Assembly: GCA_027605045.1 (NCBI GenBank)
Contig: JAQFWX010000021.1
Coordinates: 248,001-312,000, forward strand
Reading direction: 5' to 3'
Length of the DNA: 64,000 nucleotides
From: Phallus indusiatus
Lineage: Eukaryota > Basidiomycota > Agaricomycetes > Phallales > Phallaceae
The translations under genes and the position numbers were made by a program. Under the pieces are notes generated by a model that was not told the DNA's origin, did not search any database, and worked only from the letters and a program-made list of their open reading frames with translations. This document shows positions 25,571 to 36,948 of the stretch, piece by piece (within the stretch, counting starts at the first letter, position 1; each line of letters opens with the position of its first letter).

Positions 25571-25687
25571 ATGGATACCTTTTTCAACATTATTTCCCTA
25601 TTCGTAACGGGCGCAGTAGAAAAGGAGGATAACTCGCCTACGAACGAAGATGTGCCAATGATGAGTGGTACTTGCATTGTTACATAG
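25571..25687 (+). CDS. mating pheromone precursor (CaaX lipopeptide)
   Basis: A 38-aa frame starting MDTFFNIISLF and ending GTCIVT before TAG. It has the hallmarks of basidiomycete pheromone precursors: a Met-Asp-x-Phe start, a short hydrophobic leader, a charged middle, a paired charged site (residues ED) about 10 residues before the prenylated cysteine, and a C-terminal CaaX box (CIVT). In the family, the cysteine is farnesylated, the last three residues are removed, the terminus is methylated and the N-terminal part is cleaved, leaving about 10-12 residues. It lies 0.6 kb from the second STE3 gene on the opposite strand, as expected of a P/R mating-type locus. Automated pipelines usually miss ORFs this short. 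The X residue Thr is less common than Ala, Ser or Met. Confidence 0.85.
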   Translation: MDTFFNIISLFVTGAVEKEDNSPTNEDVPMMSGTCIVT

Positions 25688-25746
25688 TGCGTCCAACTTT
25701 CTTCACTTGACAAAAAACTACTAAATGTCTAAACTTGTTTCCGCAG
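25687..25746 (+). other. possible intron splitting the pheromone stop codon
   Basis: The last base of the TAG stop begins GTGCGT, a good donor. Sixty bases later TTTCCGCAG is a good acceptor, with a CTAAAT branch-like element between. Splicing would join TA to A, giving TAA, so the protein would not change. This is inferred only from motifs. Confidence 0.4.
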
Positions 25747-25747
25747 A

Positions 25748-26141
25748 CACAATTTATCAATATTACCCCCGATCAGATATACCCAGATGCGGTCATCCCG
25801 GATTCAATATCGAATCCACTCAAACTCACGCGGTTTCGTTTTTCATATACTTATCCAATCTTTCGTTCTGTTCGCCATATACATACAGTCAACCTCGATG
25901 GTCAATGACGTCGCTTCCTAGCTTAAATTATAAATTACCTTGTATCTGATATCCCAGAATGTGTACCTTGTCCAATCTTTATCGGCTTTAGATTAATATC
26001 TGAATACAGCCAACATGGACAGAATAGTAAATATGATGTTGAATACAGCGTTAGTTCAACCACCGTCAGATTTCTCAACCTTCTCCATGTGCTCGTCAGA
26101 TCTTGTGAAGTTTGCGTAAAACAAGGTGATTCATATGTACA
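25748..26141. other. spacer, no gene recognised
   Basis: A frame at 25725-25949 ends in Cys-Ile-stop, which is not a CaaX box. A 34-aa frame from 26014 starts Met-Asp but ends KFA without a CaaX. I support neither as a gene. Confidence 0.4.
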
Positions 26142-27028
26142 TTACTCGGAAGGCTCGTTACTACCGCCCTTCGCTAAATCTTCCACTTCTCGCCTTTTTT
26201 GGCGTGTCCAACCAAAGCTTTCCGCCAGTTTAAGTCCAGTCCAATTTTGAAGTTCAGATAGTGTAGTTTCAACGCCCTTTGTAGTAGCAAACCGAACATC
26301 ATGCAGAGTATGGCGTGCCGCGGCGGACCCTGAGGCAATGCTTTCATTGAGCTGCTCATGCGCGTCAGCTAGAGCAGGAGCGTGCGCCCGTTCCAGTGTT
26401 GATACATATGATGAGATATTGTGCGACAGTTTGGGTAGGAAATGGTTCATAGTAAGGAGGAAGAAAGTCGGTGGTAAGGTCAACCGCAAGAGAATGGAGC
26501 GATTTCTTGCGATAATGGAGCCTGTTAGTGCCGCAACGCCCACGTATAAGGCACCGGGTGTCAAGTCTTCGTCAGAGGCTTTCAAAGATTTTAACCTATC
26601 TATAATACGTGATATACATCAGTGATCAAATACAGGTTGAGAGTCTTACGTTCGACAGCATGCTCAACGTTTATCCAGCGTTCAACAGTGTTTTGCAGCT
26701 TTCCTCGAACATTATTATACGTCTCCGTAGCGGTATATCTAGCAGATGCTATGTTTTGTTCCAATTTTGTATTTGTTTCTACCAGAATAATCTCTGAGTC
26801 GGGTTGTGGGTAAATGGAGAGCTGGTTGCAAAACGTTAAACTTGAGTGGTTGACGTATCTGAATTCATCTCACCTTTCCCGAAGATCCTTTTTCTTCTGC
26901 CTAATCAATTGTAAAGTGAGTCGGACTTGATAAAAACACCTAGAACCTACCATGATGAGGCTTGTAACGGTGGACGAGCTTTTTCCGTAAGGGATATTTC
27001 CGGCTGACGTAATTGGGTCTTTTTTCAT
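26142..27028 (-). CDS. MICOS complex subunit, MIC26/MIC27 (apolipoprotein O-like)
   Basis: Four exons (27028-26951, 26900-26874, 26821-26650, 26599-26142) give 244 aa with matching phases. The core matches the ApoO/MIC26-27 family: LSIYPQP near residue 36, an amphipathic segment with TVERWINVEHAVE, then SDEDLTPGALYVGVAALTGS followed by IIARNRSILLRLTLPPTFF and NHFLPK, i.e. two membrane helices around a tight turn. Such proteins sit in the mitochondrial inner membrane at cristae junctions. The first exon is uncertain. Its ATG overlaps, on the other strand, the start codon of the neighbouring PPR gene, and an alternative ATG at 26953 would give a 219-aa protein without the first 25 residues. Confidence 0.85.
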
Positions 27029-29885
27029 GCTTCCTTCGCCGTTGTGGGATTTACTCCTCCATCGTACATGTCTACCCCTCAATGGTGCAGCGAATCGTCT
27101 TATAAAACCTAGGAACGTGCGATACTTTCAAAAGTTATTGACAAGACCTGAACTCCATCCTGGTCCCGACGCACCTACAATCAATTGGTCCGAATGACTA
27201 TCTTTTCCTTCAATTATATAAACAATTTCTGATATCTTTGCAGGTCAATATCTAATGTGGAACATAACTTCTCGCCATTTGATGACCATTTAAGAGCAGT
27301 AGCGGAATTTGAGTCTCGCATATCTTCTGACAAGGTCAATATCCTGACGAAATTGGTGCGTGTTCTCTATCTGGTTGGCATCATTCCTATCTTATTATGA
27401 TAGAACGAGGAACAAGAAGAATATCAGGTTGAAGAATCTCAGCTGCAAAACATATACCATGACCTATTTGCATCCGCCGATGGAACTACGGACACGAAGG
27501 ATGATGGAATAAAGACTGACGTTAACAAAGTTGATAGGGATTCGTTCATGGAGCTATTGGATATACTAGAAGAACGGTTTAAAGACATGCATTCCTCTCC
27601 AGTATTGACCAACTCCAACTCTTTATCCGCTCAGCTACTTCGCGATCTTTCCTCAAGTCCAGCCAACCTCAGTAATAATACTGATCCACACGTTCTTTTA
27701 GACCTGGACAACGCAACCTCAAATGTATCGGGCTCAGTACGCTTATTGGTGAACAAACTCGAAAAGTACCTTCACGGGTTGAATCCTTTCTCTTCGTCGA
27801 CGATAAACGACGAAACACCTACCCTCTCGCTAGGATTACTTTCCAAACAAGAATGGGGAATGTTGGTCAATGGGACTGTATGACCTTTTTCTTAGCAATA
27901 ATCTTGAGATGTCCCTTTGACGCTTTTTATCAAGTTGGCTGAAAACGATATTACTGCTGCCGAGAGAATCCTGGGGCTAATGAAGGTAGAATTCGTGTAG
28001 TTTCTCGTTCGTAGCACGATGCTGACATTTTTTAGATGGCCGGAGAACAACCTTCCGAAGAACTTTACGATTCCATTTTAAATTGGTATGCAAGTCACGG
28101 TCTTGTGGAAGAAGCGGACATGTTTTGTTCGCGTCTCTCGCTTAGTACGTCAGACATAAGCCCAGCTTTTCATTGTTCTTTTTTTGAGTTTTTCAACAGA
28201 TATCTCTCGTGACCGTCAGCGAGACTTGCTGATAAAAGCTAGACTCAAGGCTAACAAACTTGATGAAGCCTGCAAAATGCTCTATTCGTTTGAGTCAAAC
28301 GCTACACCAGCGCCTATACAGAGCTACACACGCGTCATACGTGCGATGCTCTTCCACACAGGACCGGGCGCAGAGCAATTAAAAGCGCAAGCATGGGATA
28401 TGTTTTCACATATGCGTTATGCAGCGCACCCGATTCCCGACGAATTCTTATACTCGACTATGCTACGTTCAATTGCCGAGTCGCAAGATCCAGAAGCAGA
28501 ACGCGCACTCGATCTGTTCACCGAAATGACTGTCGATAACAAAATACCCCCAACTGTACACTCATATAATGCAATTATTCTAGTATGCGCTCGGTCGAAG
28601 AAGTTTAGGATGGAGGCGTTCCGTCTCGCCAGGGAGATGATGAATTCGCATAACGATGTAAATGGGGAGGTTCCGGCCTCGTTACGGCCTAATAAAAACA
28701 CTTTCATGGCTTTATTGGAGGCTGCCAAACGACTAGGAGATCTTAACAGAACAAGATGGATTATGACCCAACTGGTCAAGGAGACACGCCGGAGCCTTCG
28801 GTCCGGGACAAAAATTAACTTCATGGATGAGAAGACGATGGAACATGTATTTCATGCATATGCGTCATATATGCCCCCATTTCATCGCAATATTGCTCCG
28901 GAACAAAAAGAAGAACTGGAAGACGAAGACAAAACCAGAGAAGAGACAGCTTATGACGCTCAAGAACCTCCGGCCAGAAACATTGAGAAGTCTCCTCAAT
29001 CTCGTTCTTATACACCCCAAACGCATCAAGAAGTTATTAGGGAAGTGTCCATGTTGTGGAATCGCATTCTAGATGATGTTGAGTCCGCGGAAACCGACTC
29101 GGTTGACGACGCCGTATTTGGTGACGTTACTATAAACACGAGACTTGTCAACTCTTACATCTCCGTTTATTTCGCTCATAGCCCTCCCGATATTGCTTTT
29201 AATGCATTTAGGAGGGTATACGAGGAAGTGGGAGTTCCGAGAAACGCAAGATCATATCTCATTGCGTTTGATGCTTATATCCTTGGGAAGCGTTGCACAA
29301 AGCATGAGATGCAGATCGCATTAGATCACGCAAGGGCACTCTGGCCTGAGTGGCTCGCTCTGGAAGACGGTGCTCGTTCCCAAATTTCAACACAGGGTAT
29401 GGATAAAAAGAGAAGGGTTGATGCTCGGATGGTTGAGAAAGTGTGGAACAGCATGTTCCGCTTATTAGGACAGTACGTGTAAACCTTTCCCCGTTTGCTC
29501 TAAAAATGTTCCCGACCTGACCTATATTCATAGTAATGATTGTCTAGATGAGGCAATAAATCTCGTCCGAGAATTTGTCAAACGTTATCCGCCGTCTCTG
29601 GTTAAGGTGCCATCGCCTACCGATCCGTCTCGTTCATCAGCGATATCTCTTTATGCCGAACGTCCTTTAGTTCGCCTCATTGAGCGAACTTCAATACCAG
29701 AAGATCGTATTTCTCCTTTCTTGCTTTTCAAAGACCTTGAATTGCTTCACAATCGCTCTGTGTCGGCTAAGAGACGGGATTATGTTAACTATATCAAATG
29801 GGTCTCCAGTGCATACGCAGGAGCGCTGCGACAGAGGCAGAAGCTAACTTTCGGTGCTGCGGATAGTAATGCTTCTTCAAAGTGA
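27027..29885 (+). CDS. mitochondrial pentatricopeptide-repeat (PPR) protein
   Basis: Seven exons (27027-27187, 27244-27355, 27404-27877, 27935-27985, 28036-28144, 28200-29478, 29534-29885) give 845 aa, all junctions in phase. The N-terminus (MLPSPLWDLLLHRTCLPLNG, then RLIKPRNVRYF) has no early acidic residues beyond one Asp and is Arg-rich, fitting a mitochondrial presequence. PPR-like helical pairs are visible in the middle: TPAPIQSYTRVIRAM, IPDEFLYSTMLRSIAES, VHSYNAIILVCARSKKF and LRPNKNTFMALLEAAKRLGD, with later ones around VPRNARSYLIAFDAYILGK. PPR proteins bind organellar RNA and affect its stability or translation; the specific target is not predictable. The gene is head-to-head with a MICOS subunit gene, so both neighbours are probably mitochondrial. 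Confidence 0.85.
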
Positions 29886-32800
29886 AAAATGTAACATAAA
29901 ACTGGCAGTGGACTAGCAGGCTTTTATGCTGAACAACCTCCGATCATTCATCTTCTCTCAAAGGGCCTCTTTACATAACAGAGCAATTTATCTTGTCGTA
30001 CATAATGCTTTATGATATAAAATCAATATAAATATGATTGCATGATCGTTTGGTAGATGGAAAGCGCAACATGCAATTGAACTGCATCAGTGTCCAGTGT
30101 ATTTGCACAATCATAGGTGTATGTATATGGGGTGCTATTCTGATCAGCTAGATTATATTTCTACGTTCCTTGTTTCTTCATAGCAAAATCATACAAGATG
30201 GTATTCTATCCATTCATATCCCCTGTGCGTGAGCGAAATCTTCCGGCGAAGGTTTGAGATACTATGATCCTTTATCTGAAGTGCCTTACCCGCACACCTT
30301 TCCTTGCCTGCCTGGCTGATTGGGCTCCGAATTTGGTTCGTTCTGAATATTTAAAAGAAAGATCTGTGGATTATGAATGATGATTTATCTGTATAAACAT
30401 GTCCTTCTTTCACCTCTAGTGTTCTCTGTTTGTCGGGGTCGCCGAGTGCAGCATGCTGAATGCTAGTGATCACTACGGTCTTCTCGTTGCTATACATATG
30501 CCTTAGGCTGAGCGATTAACTGCCATCGGATTTTGGTACTCGGTGTTTTTGGACGCCAGATCCTATAGATGAGAACGGATAAAGACGATAACTGCGTTTG
30601 AGTTGATGTAAAGACCAGACGTGTATCCTTTCTTCATAGTTGATGCGGAAGCATGAAGCTCCTTCGGATCACTTTCTTTCACCTGTAAACGTTCTTTTAA
30701 AGTCTAAAAGCCTCATATACTTTAATTTCCTTGTAGGTATGATGATGTTTATTTTCCTAAATCCAACGTTCAGTGTCAGGATTATTCGTATGCAGGATTC
30801 AATTACCTCCAAGAAGGTTCTTAAAACAAAACACGGTGTATTAGTTGGCAAATCAGTCGGAATCCATCCGAATATATGCCACTCATATGCTCCTTTATGA
30901 AGATAAACTTACAATCGCAGGGTGGAACCAACTTAAAGTCACTAACATTCAAGTTGTTGCTTGCGGCGCCGGCATTAGGTCCAGCTGTGATGTTCACCGG
31001 CAATAACAGTGCTGATGCCTTTGATACGAGCTTCGTTGCAATAACTTTCTTTCCGTCTTTGATTGATAGCCCCTTCCTTCTGGGAGATGGATATGGATTA
31101 GTCAAAGCTCGAGCGCTGCAACGGGTAATGCACGCACGAGAAAACACGGCCATCATCCAACATCAGCTTAACTTTGCATAAGTCCGCAGTACTGTTGGAG
31201 CTGTGTGTCACAGGGGTGTAAACGCGTGCAATTTCTGCCGCGTTGTTTGCACAGAGGAATCCGACATGACGCGGACGGCGAAAGCTAAAGAACAATTTTG
31301 ATAATCATAGTGCTTACATATACCAGTAACCATCTACATCCAGTTCTGTAAAATAGCAGCCTATGTAAAGAGACGAATGACTCGCGTTGGTTAGGCTTGT
31401 TTCATAGTATATTTAGAACATAAGGACTGGAAGGGAAAAAAGCTTTAGCGCACAAGCGAAATAAGAGAATGATGAAAAATCACGCACGTACAAGCAAACC
31501 ATGTGTTATTCGATTATATGCTGTCATACTTCAAACCTAAAGAACAACCGGTCACGTCGGGAAGGGCGCAGAGAAGAGCTTCTCGATGGTTTCGCGTTGA
31601 GAATTGTCAACTCAAAGCGCCGTATTCCCTCTTTGAAATCTGGGATGCATGTGAATACTTATGATAGGAAAGACAATCTGAATACAAATTGAGAAGGTAG
31701 ATGTCCCATCTATAAACACTTGTCGTGGAATAGTCATAACGGCATAGACTGAGGTAATTCAAATTCGGGTATCGTCTTCCGACGGTCGCAGATAACAGCC
31801 GAAAATTGGTTGGTAAGGACTTGCTTAGAGGGGTAAGCGTTCCTAGGGATACTTGGATAAAATGGCCAAACAGACCTGATCTAGATGTACCTTCTGAAGC
31901 ACCTCCATGACCTTCCTCGCCATTCTCGCTGCATCTATCAACTATGCCAGCAACTATTCGAGGTAAGACGCCACTTCAACAGTGCGTTCAAAGCTTTGCA
32001 CATCTATTTTTCGGCGTCGATTTATAACTTTGGGTCCAGAAATTGGTGGTATGGAAAAAGCAACTCGACCGTTATAAATATTTCATGCGGCGGACCACTA
32101 AGTGAAACTAACACACCTTAAATTCGCGTTATTGTGCTTGCATTGTATAGGAACAGCAGCCTTCCGACCACCGGCGAAAATTAGTCAATTTAGCGGGACC
32201 AAGTAAAAACGACGGAGGTACCTTGAAACTGTCAATGACTGATATATGGTGCATATTCAACACCAAGAGATAAAGATAAAGTCTGAATTTCTATTTTTTT
32301 TGAGAGATTGAATGATGAGTGGTAACGCGGTAAGGACAGTGATCAACGTTTAGAAGAAGAGCATTTTACTTTTTGACTACAAAGACTTGCGCAGACATCG
32401 GTATCCGTATAGTGGATCGAAGACGGTAACTTCAAGTTGAAGGTCGATCATCCACGATAATAATGATACAAAAACTGGAGGATTTTGAAGACTTTTGTTT
32501 CGCGAATAACTTGCCACTGATTGATTTTGCATCTTGTGGGTATTTTGGTGAAGTAGCATCAGAACACATTTCCAAAGCGAGATTGAGGTTGACGATATGG
32601 ATATGGATATGGACATGAGTGAGATAGCGCTTCGAATTGGCTACTGAACGCTGAGCGTTGACAATGAGAGCTTCTAAGGCTTTCTGTGATTTATGTGAGT
32701 GATGATAAAGTAAACAAAAAGGCCAATTAGAACGACGTACTCGTAAAGTTAATATGGAGGCCGCGTTGCGTGAAAATCGCGTCGTTACGTTCACTGTCCC

Positions 32801-34665
32801 AGCAACCTTAGGATGACACCAAAGACATAGCCTCAAAATTAATGCCGAAGATTCTCCTTTCGTGCGGAAAGAGTCGAAGCGAGGTTAATGTTGATAGTGT
32901 TTTCTAATTAATTAGTAATTACTGCTTCAGCTGACAGTCGGGCCCGTCGAAGGTATTAAGGATGAAGGTAAATAAAGACATATGCGTGACTCGCTGGCTT
33001 GCTGTTTGGTAAGTCAGGCTGCCATTATGGAGTGGAAAGAAGCTTCAGGCTCAAGCATAGCTAAGCTACAATTACTACAGCACTCACTGCTTTTACTAGA
33101 TATTGCTTCTGAGTTGAGACCGGTGGTTGTTTACTGAATTGCAGCAGATCCTCGGACACAGCATTGGCATCAATCTTCAAGGTACTGTAGCACTCGACCA
33201 GGAACCATACATTTAGCACGTAAATGAGTAGTACTTAGATGAAGCGCAAGTAGCAAGTCCGAAGAAGCCCGAAGCTTCTCCGGCATGTGTCAGCGTGACA
33301 TGCATGTCACATTGCTATTTCAGAATTCACCATCATCCAATCATCATCCCAATTTGAACTTTTCCAGGCTTTCGCTCTTCAATTTGTCTGTAAAACGTTT
33401 TTAAGGTTCTGAAGGTCAGAATCGCCGGTGTATTTCAACCTCGGTGAGCTCATTTGGTTCAAGTATCTAATTGGAGAATCTTAAGAAGCAAGGGTAGGAA
33501 ATATGCATCTGAAGGGTTTTAGTACTGGTTTTATTGAACTGTGTGGGTTTCCAGGGGACGACCAGGGTTTGGTTTGAGGCTGGTTGGACCAATGCCTTGT
33601 TTGGCAACCCCGCGTTCCTTCATGGGCTTAACGCGATTTCTGCCAAGGATCCGTTTGCGGTGTCGTAGCTTGCGCACACAATGAACCAAATATATCTCGA
33701 GTAATCCGGATTTCGTAATAGGATATTCGTTATGGTACCGTATTGCTTGAGAAAGGAGAGAATCTGCTCCGGAGCTGGGTGTGCACCTAGCTTATGTTCG
33801 TCTCTATTTGCTAACCAGATGTACGTCTCAGCATTTTTTCCTGGTGTACAAGCCTTCTGCATAATCGTCATCGAAGCTCAAACAACTTTAATTTGCGGAA
33901 CGGTTCAGTGTACCTGACCTTGAAGCTTGAAGCTTGAAGGCTCGGGCTCCGTCAAACAAGGGCGTTTTTGAAAGGTACTTCCCCTAAACTAGTCAATCAA
34001 GCAATTTACCTTTACAAGATGAAGGTGAAGCGAACGACCATATTGCTTATATTACTTCCCCGTCGTTTTTCTTGCTCTGATACCCTTTGCAGGAATCATG
34101 ATCGGAGGCAATATTTACTTATACTGCCTTCTCGACGGGGAAACATCGCCAAAAAATGCAAGCCTCCTGAACGATCCGTAATATCTTCGTCGGGATTGGT
34201 CTTCCACATTTGCATGCTAGGGACATTGCTTGAAACCTCTGAGACTTTTTTGCGTGTGCTTGTGTAACAAACAACAATGACCTCAGTAAATGTAAAGACT
34301 TGGTATGACGTTCAGATGCTTTCTTCTCTATTCAACTTATTTCACTCTGATATTAACATTCGCATACCTCAATCTGGCAATACTCATTCTATGAAATATC
34401 AAGGCACGCATGCAATGACGAACAGCGATATGTATATCGGTTAGAGTCGGACCGACCCTGTTCATGGGATGTTTCGAGGATCAAAGTATGGTAAGTATGA
34501 CGAATCTCAGTGACTGCGTGCCTTTGATGCAGGGACTGTGTAAACCCTGTTTCTTGGAGAATTGAGAATCTATAAAATATGTAAGTCTCGCTGCAATTCT
34601 CTCTCCACACAAGTCTTTTTACTTGCTTTCTCCAACCACATAGTCGCGACCGAAACCACAACACA
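29886..34665. other. long intergenic stretch, small frames only
   Basis: No spliced gene could be assembled. The most protein-like piece is a minus-strand ATG frame at 33620-33871 (83 aa, containing HPAPEQILSFLKQYGTI), which I do not recognise and may be a remnant. A second minus-strand frame lies at about 30980-31295. Small repeats occur at 32603-32620 (GATATG units) and 33916-33940 (CTTGAAG units). Confidence 0.4.
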
Positions 34666-35211
34666 ATGCTTACATTCATTGCTGTCTTTTATGCTCTTGT
34701 AGTTCTCGTTTCTGAAATCGTTGTTATTACTGCTATTCCTGTCATCGGAAATGGAGTTCTTGCCAGCGGAGATCACAACGGAAAGTGAGGTTTTCATTAA
34801 TTTGTCATTCTCCCGTGTTTTTTTTTTGTTTAAACCATGTATATTAGCGCAACTTACTATTTCCAAGATAATGCGTTCGGCGCGTGTGGCAATAAGCACT
34901 CTGACAGCGACTTTGTTATAGCCCTAGGTATTTTCTTGTCTATAGTTTCTTCCCTTGTTTTCAGTTGATTCTCTTCAACAGGAACCGTGGAGTATGCTAA
35001 TGGTTCCAACTGCGGAAAGACCATCTCTATCACAGACAAAAGAAATGGTAAAACCGCGCAGGGTATTGTCGCTGATTTATGCCCTGGCTGTAAAGGGAAA
35101 AACGGCATTGACCTTTCTGTTGGACTTTTTACTGCATTCGAAGCTGAAGCTATTGGTATTTTCCCTGGTAAGATGTTTGGAACCATAACATTCGTCAACC
35201 TCGGGAATTAA
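34666..35211 (+). CDS. small secreted double-psi beta-barrel protein (RlpA/expansin-like)
   Basis: Three exons (34666-34784, 34848-34927, 34982-35211) give 142 aa with correct phases. Residues 1-25 form a hydrophobic signal peptide (MLTFIAVFYALVVLVSEIVV). The mature part is a single double-psi beta-barrel domain: GNATYYFQDNAFGACGNKH, then NCGKTISITDKRNGK, GIVADLCPGCKGKNGIDLS and GTITFVNL. The four cysteines (ACG, NCG, CPGC) are where barwin/RlpA-like fungal proteins have them. Related small fungal proteins are secreted and act on or bind cell-wall polysaccharides, often in development or host contact. No expansin C-terminal carbohydrate-binding domain is present. A TATAAAA sits about 95 bp upstream of the ATG. 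Confidence 0.88.
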
Positions 35212-35590
35212 TACATTTTTTAAGTGGTTTGGCGATTCGTCGATTGAATCTTTGTCTTTAGACTGCCTCAGTTGTAAATGTAAGAAATAGACTCAATGTA
35301 GACTGACTTGATTTGGATGGTTAATGATTTGAGGCAAATGAAATATAACAAAGCCCGGTTGAACGTGACACTTTGTGGACGGGAGGAAGACAAACAGTGC
35401 TTGTGGACACAATAACTGTGGACCACATCTTGTTTGGCATATGTCCTCCGGACGTATATGCTTTTTAATTACGGTCCTCTTGTTTGTGGCGGGGTAACTG
35501 TTTTTTGGTTTTAAACCCAACCTCTTTTCTTCAGCATCCTTAATTTACTCATCATTACACCCTCCATTCCTCCAACTTTCAAGTTTAAAT

Positions 35591-36682
35591 ATGTCCTCTA
35601 TGCCTACCATCAAACCGGTTTCCTCTTGGGAAGGCTCCGATGATTGGTCTTCTCTTGCTCCGGGAGATTCGCATACACATTGGTATAAGAAACAACAAGA
35701 ACGACTGGCCAACTCCGACACTGGTGGCACGTATATCGATCCTCATGAACTCTTGAGACTTATTGATAACTTTATGTCTTATAGAGAACGGTCCTCCGAA
35801 ATGTGAACATGATCGTTGTTGCCCTTTACGGGACTACCTGCGTTCTCCTAGATCACATAGTATGTTTGTATTTGTCCGCCTGCGGATCTGGTTCTACCAC
35901 ATAGACGTTGCGAATGGCTGCGAAGGTCCTGCACCGAAAGGAACCTTTTGGGCTGAAGACCCTGACGGGACGTCTAACTTGGGATGGGGCGAGGTTAACG
36001 ACCCTTCACTGGGTTGGATTGTCGACGGGGGTCTGGAACTTGAATCCCATACCGAGGTCAAAGACCCCGATAGGAATCGTTTCGACCCAGCTTTGAAAAA
36101 GAAGTTTGATTTTGTTCGGCATGTGACGGAGGTGGAAAACGACTTGTCTCCGAGGCAGTGTCGTAACCGCCACTTGTTCTTCACGGTAAGTATTATCCTG
36201 AGAATCCGTGTTGAATGGTGTTGTCTGATTGAAAAAAACAAAACAGTTACCAACCGAGGAAAAAGTGCGTCGTTTGAGAGCCTTGGCTTCGGAGCTGTCG
36301 GATCCGGTAGAGCGTGAAAAAAGTCGTCAGCGTGACTTATTCTTTACTGTGAGTTTTCCTTGAGACATCGTTCAATCGGTATCTTAAAAAATGACAGTTA
36401 CCAACCGAGGAGAAAGTTCGTCGTTTGGAAGCCTTGGCCTCGGAGCTCTCTGATCCTGCAAAGTGCCAGAGGAAGTCTTTCGGATACAATCGGGGCAAAG
36501 CGAATCCCGGAAATAAGAAAGGTCGTGCCCCAAAGACATCAAACAATCATCGAAAAACTAATGGGAATAATCACAAATCTTTAAAGCCAACTTGTCCGAA
36601 TGAGAGCCGCAGCGCCGAGAGACGTTCAAGGCAGAAGCATGGGAATGGGAAAATTAACCGCCCATTCACGATGAAGCAATAG
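35591..36682 (+). CDS. hypothetical protein with tandemly duplicated exon
   Basis: Four exons are proposed: 35591-35802, 35852-36185, 36247-36348 and 36398-36682 (310 aa). The last three junctions are firm. The first intron acceptor could instead be at 35860. The N-terminal half is acidic and Trp/Asp/Gly-rich (GTFWAEDPDGTSNLGWGEV). Exons 3 and 4 both begin with LPTEEKVRRL followed by RALASELSDP or EALASELSDP, and each preceding exon ends in LFFT, so one exon plus its intron has been duplicated in tandem. The C-terminus is a Lys/Arg/Asn-rich tail. I do not recognise the family. The basic tail and charged helices would suit a nucleic-acid-associated protein, but that is a guess. Confidence 0.6.
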
Positions 36683-36948
36683 ATTTATCCAATCTTTTAT
36701 GCGTTACGAACTATCATCTTCTTGAATCTTCATTAGGAACTTTCTTTATTTATTCTCAAACACCATCTTGATTCTGTTCAAGTTCCCAATATTGCGTTGG
36801 ATAATATATATGAAATTGTACATGAAATTTAATTTTTCTCTGCAATCAATAAACGCGCATTCCCCAACATAATTCCAAAATCATCATTGACAGTTATGAT
36901 GTATAATTTGATGTATATCTTAAAGCTATTGTGTGTGGTCGCGGTGCA

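Noticed and set aside
26014..26120. 34-aa frame starting Met-Asp near the pheromone gene
   Set aside because: It ends KFA with no cysteine four residues from the end, so it has no CaaX box and cannot be a pheromone precursor.
26870..27082. minus-strand presequence-like frame (RGRHVRWRSK) as N-terminus of the MICOS protein
   Set aside because: It starts at TTG and is the antisense shadow of PPR exon 1, whose own ATG and splice phases are consistent.
30821..31295. overlapping minus-strand frames of 65 and 111 codons
   Set aside because: Composition is mildly protein-like, but I could not join them with GT-AG introns and recognise no motif.
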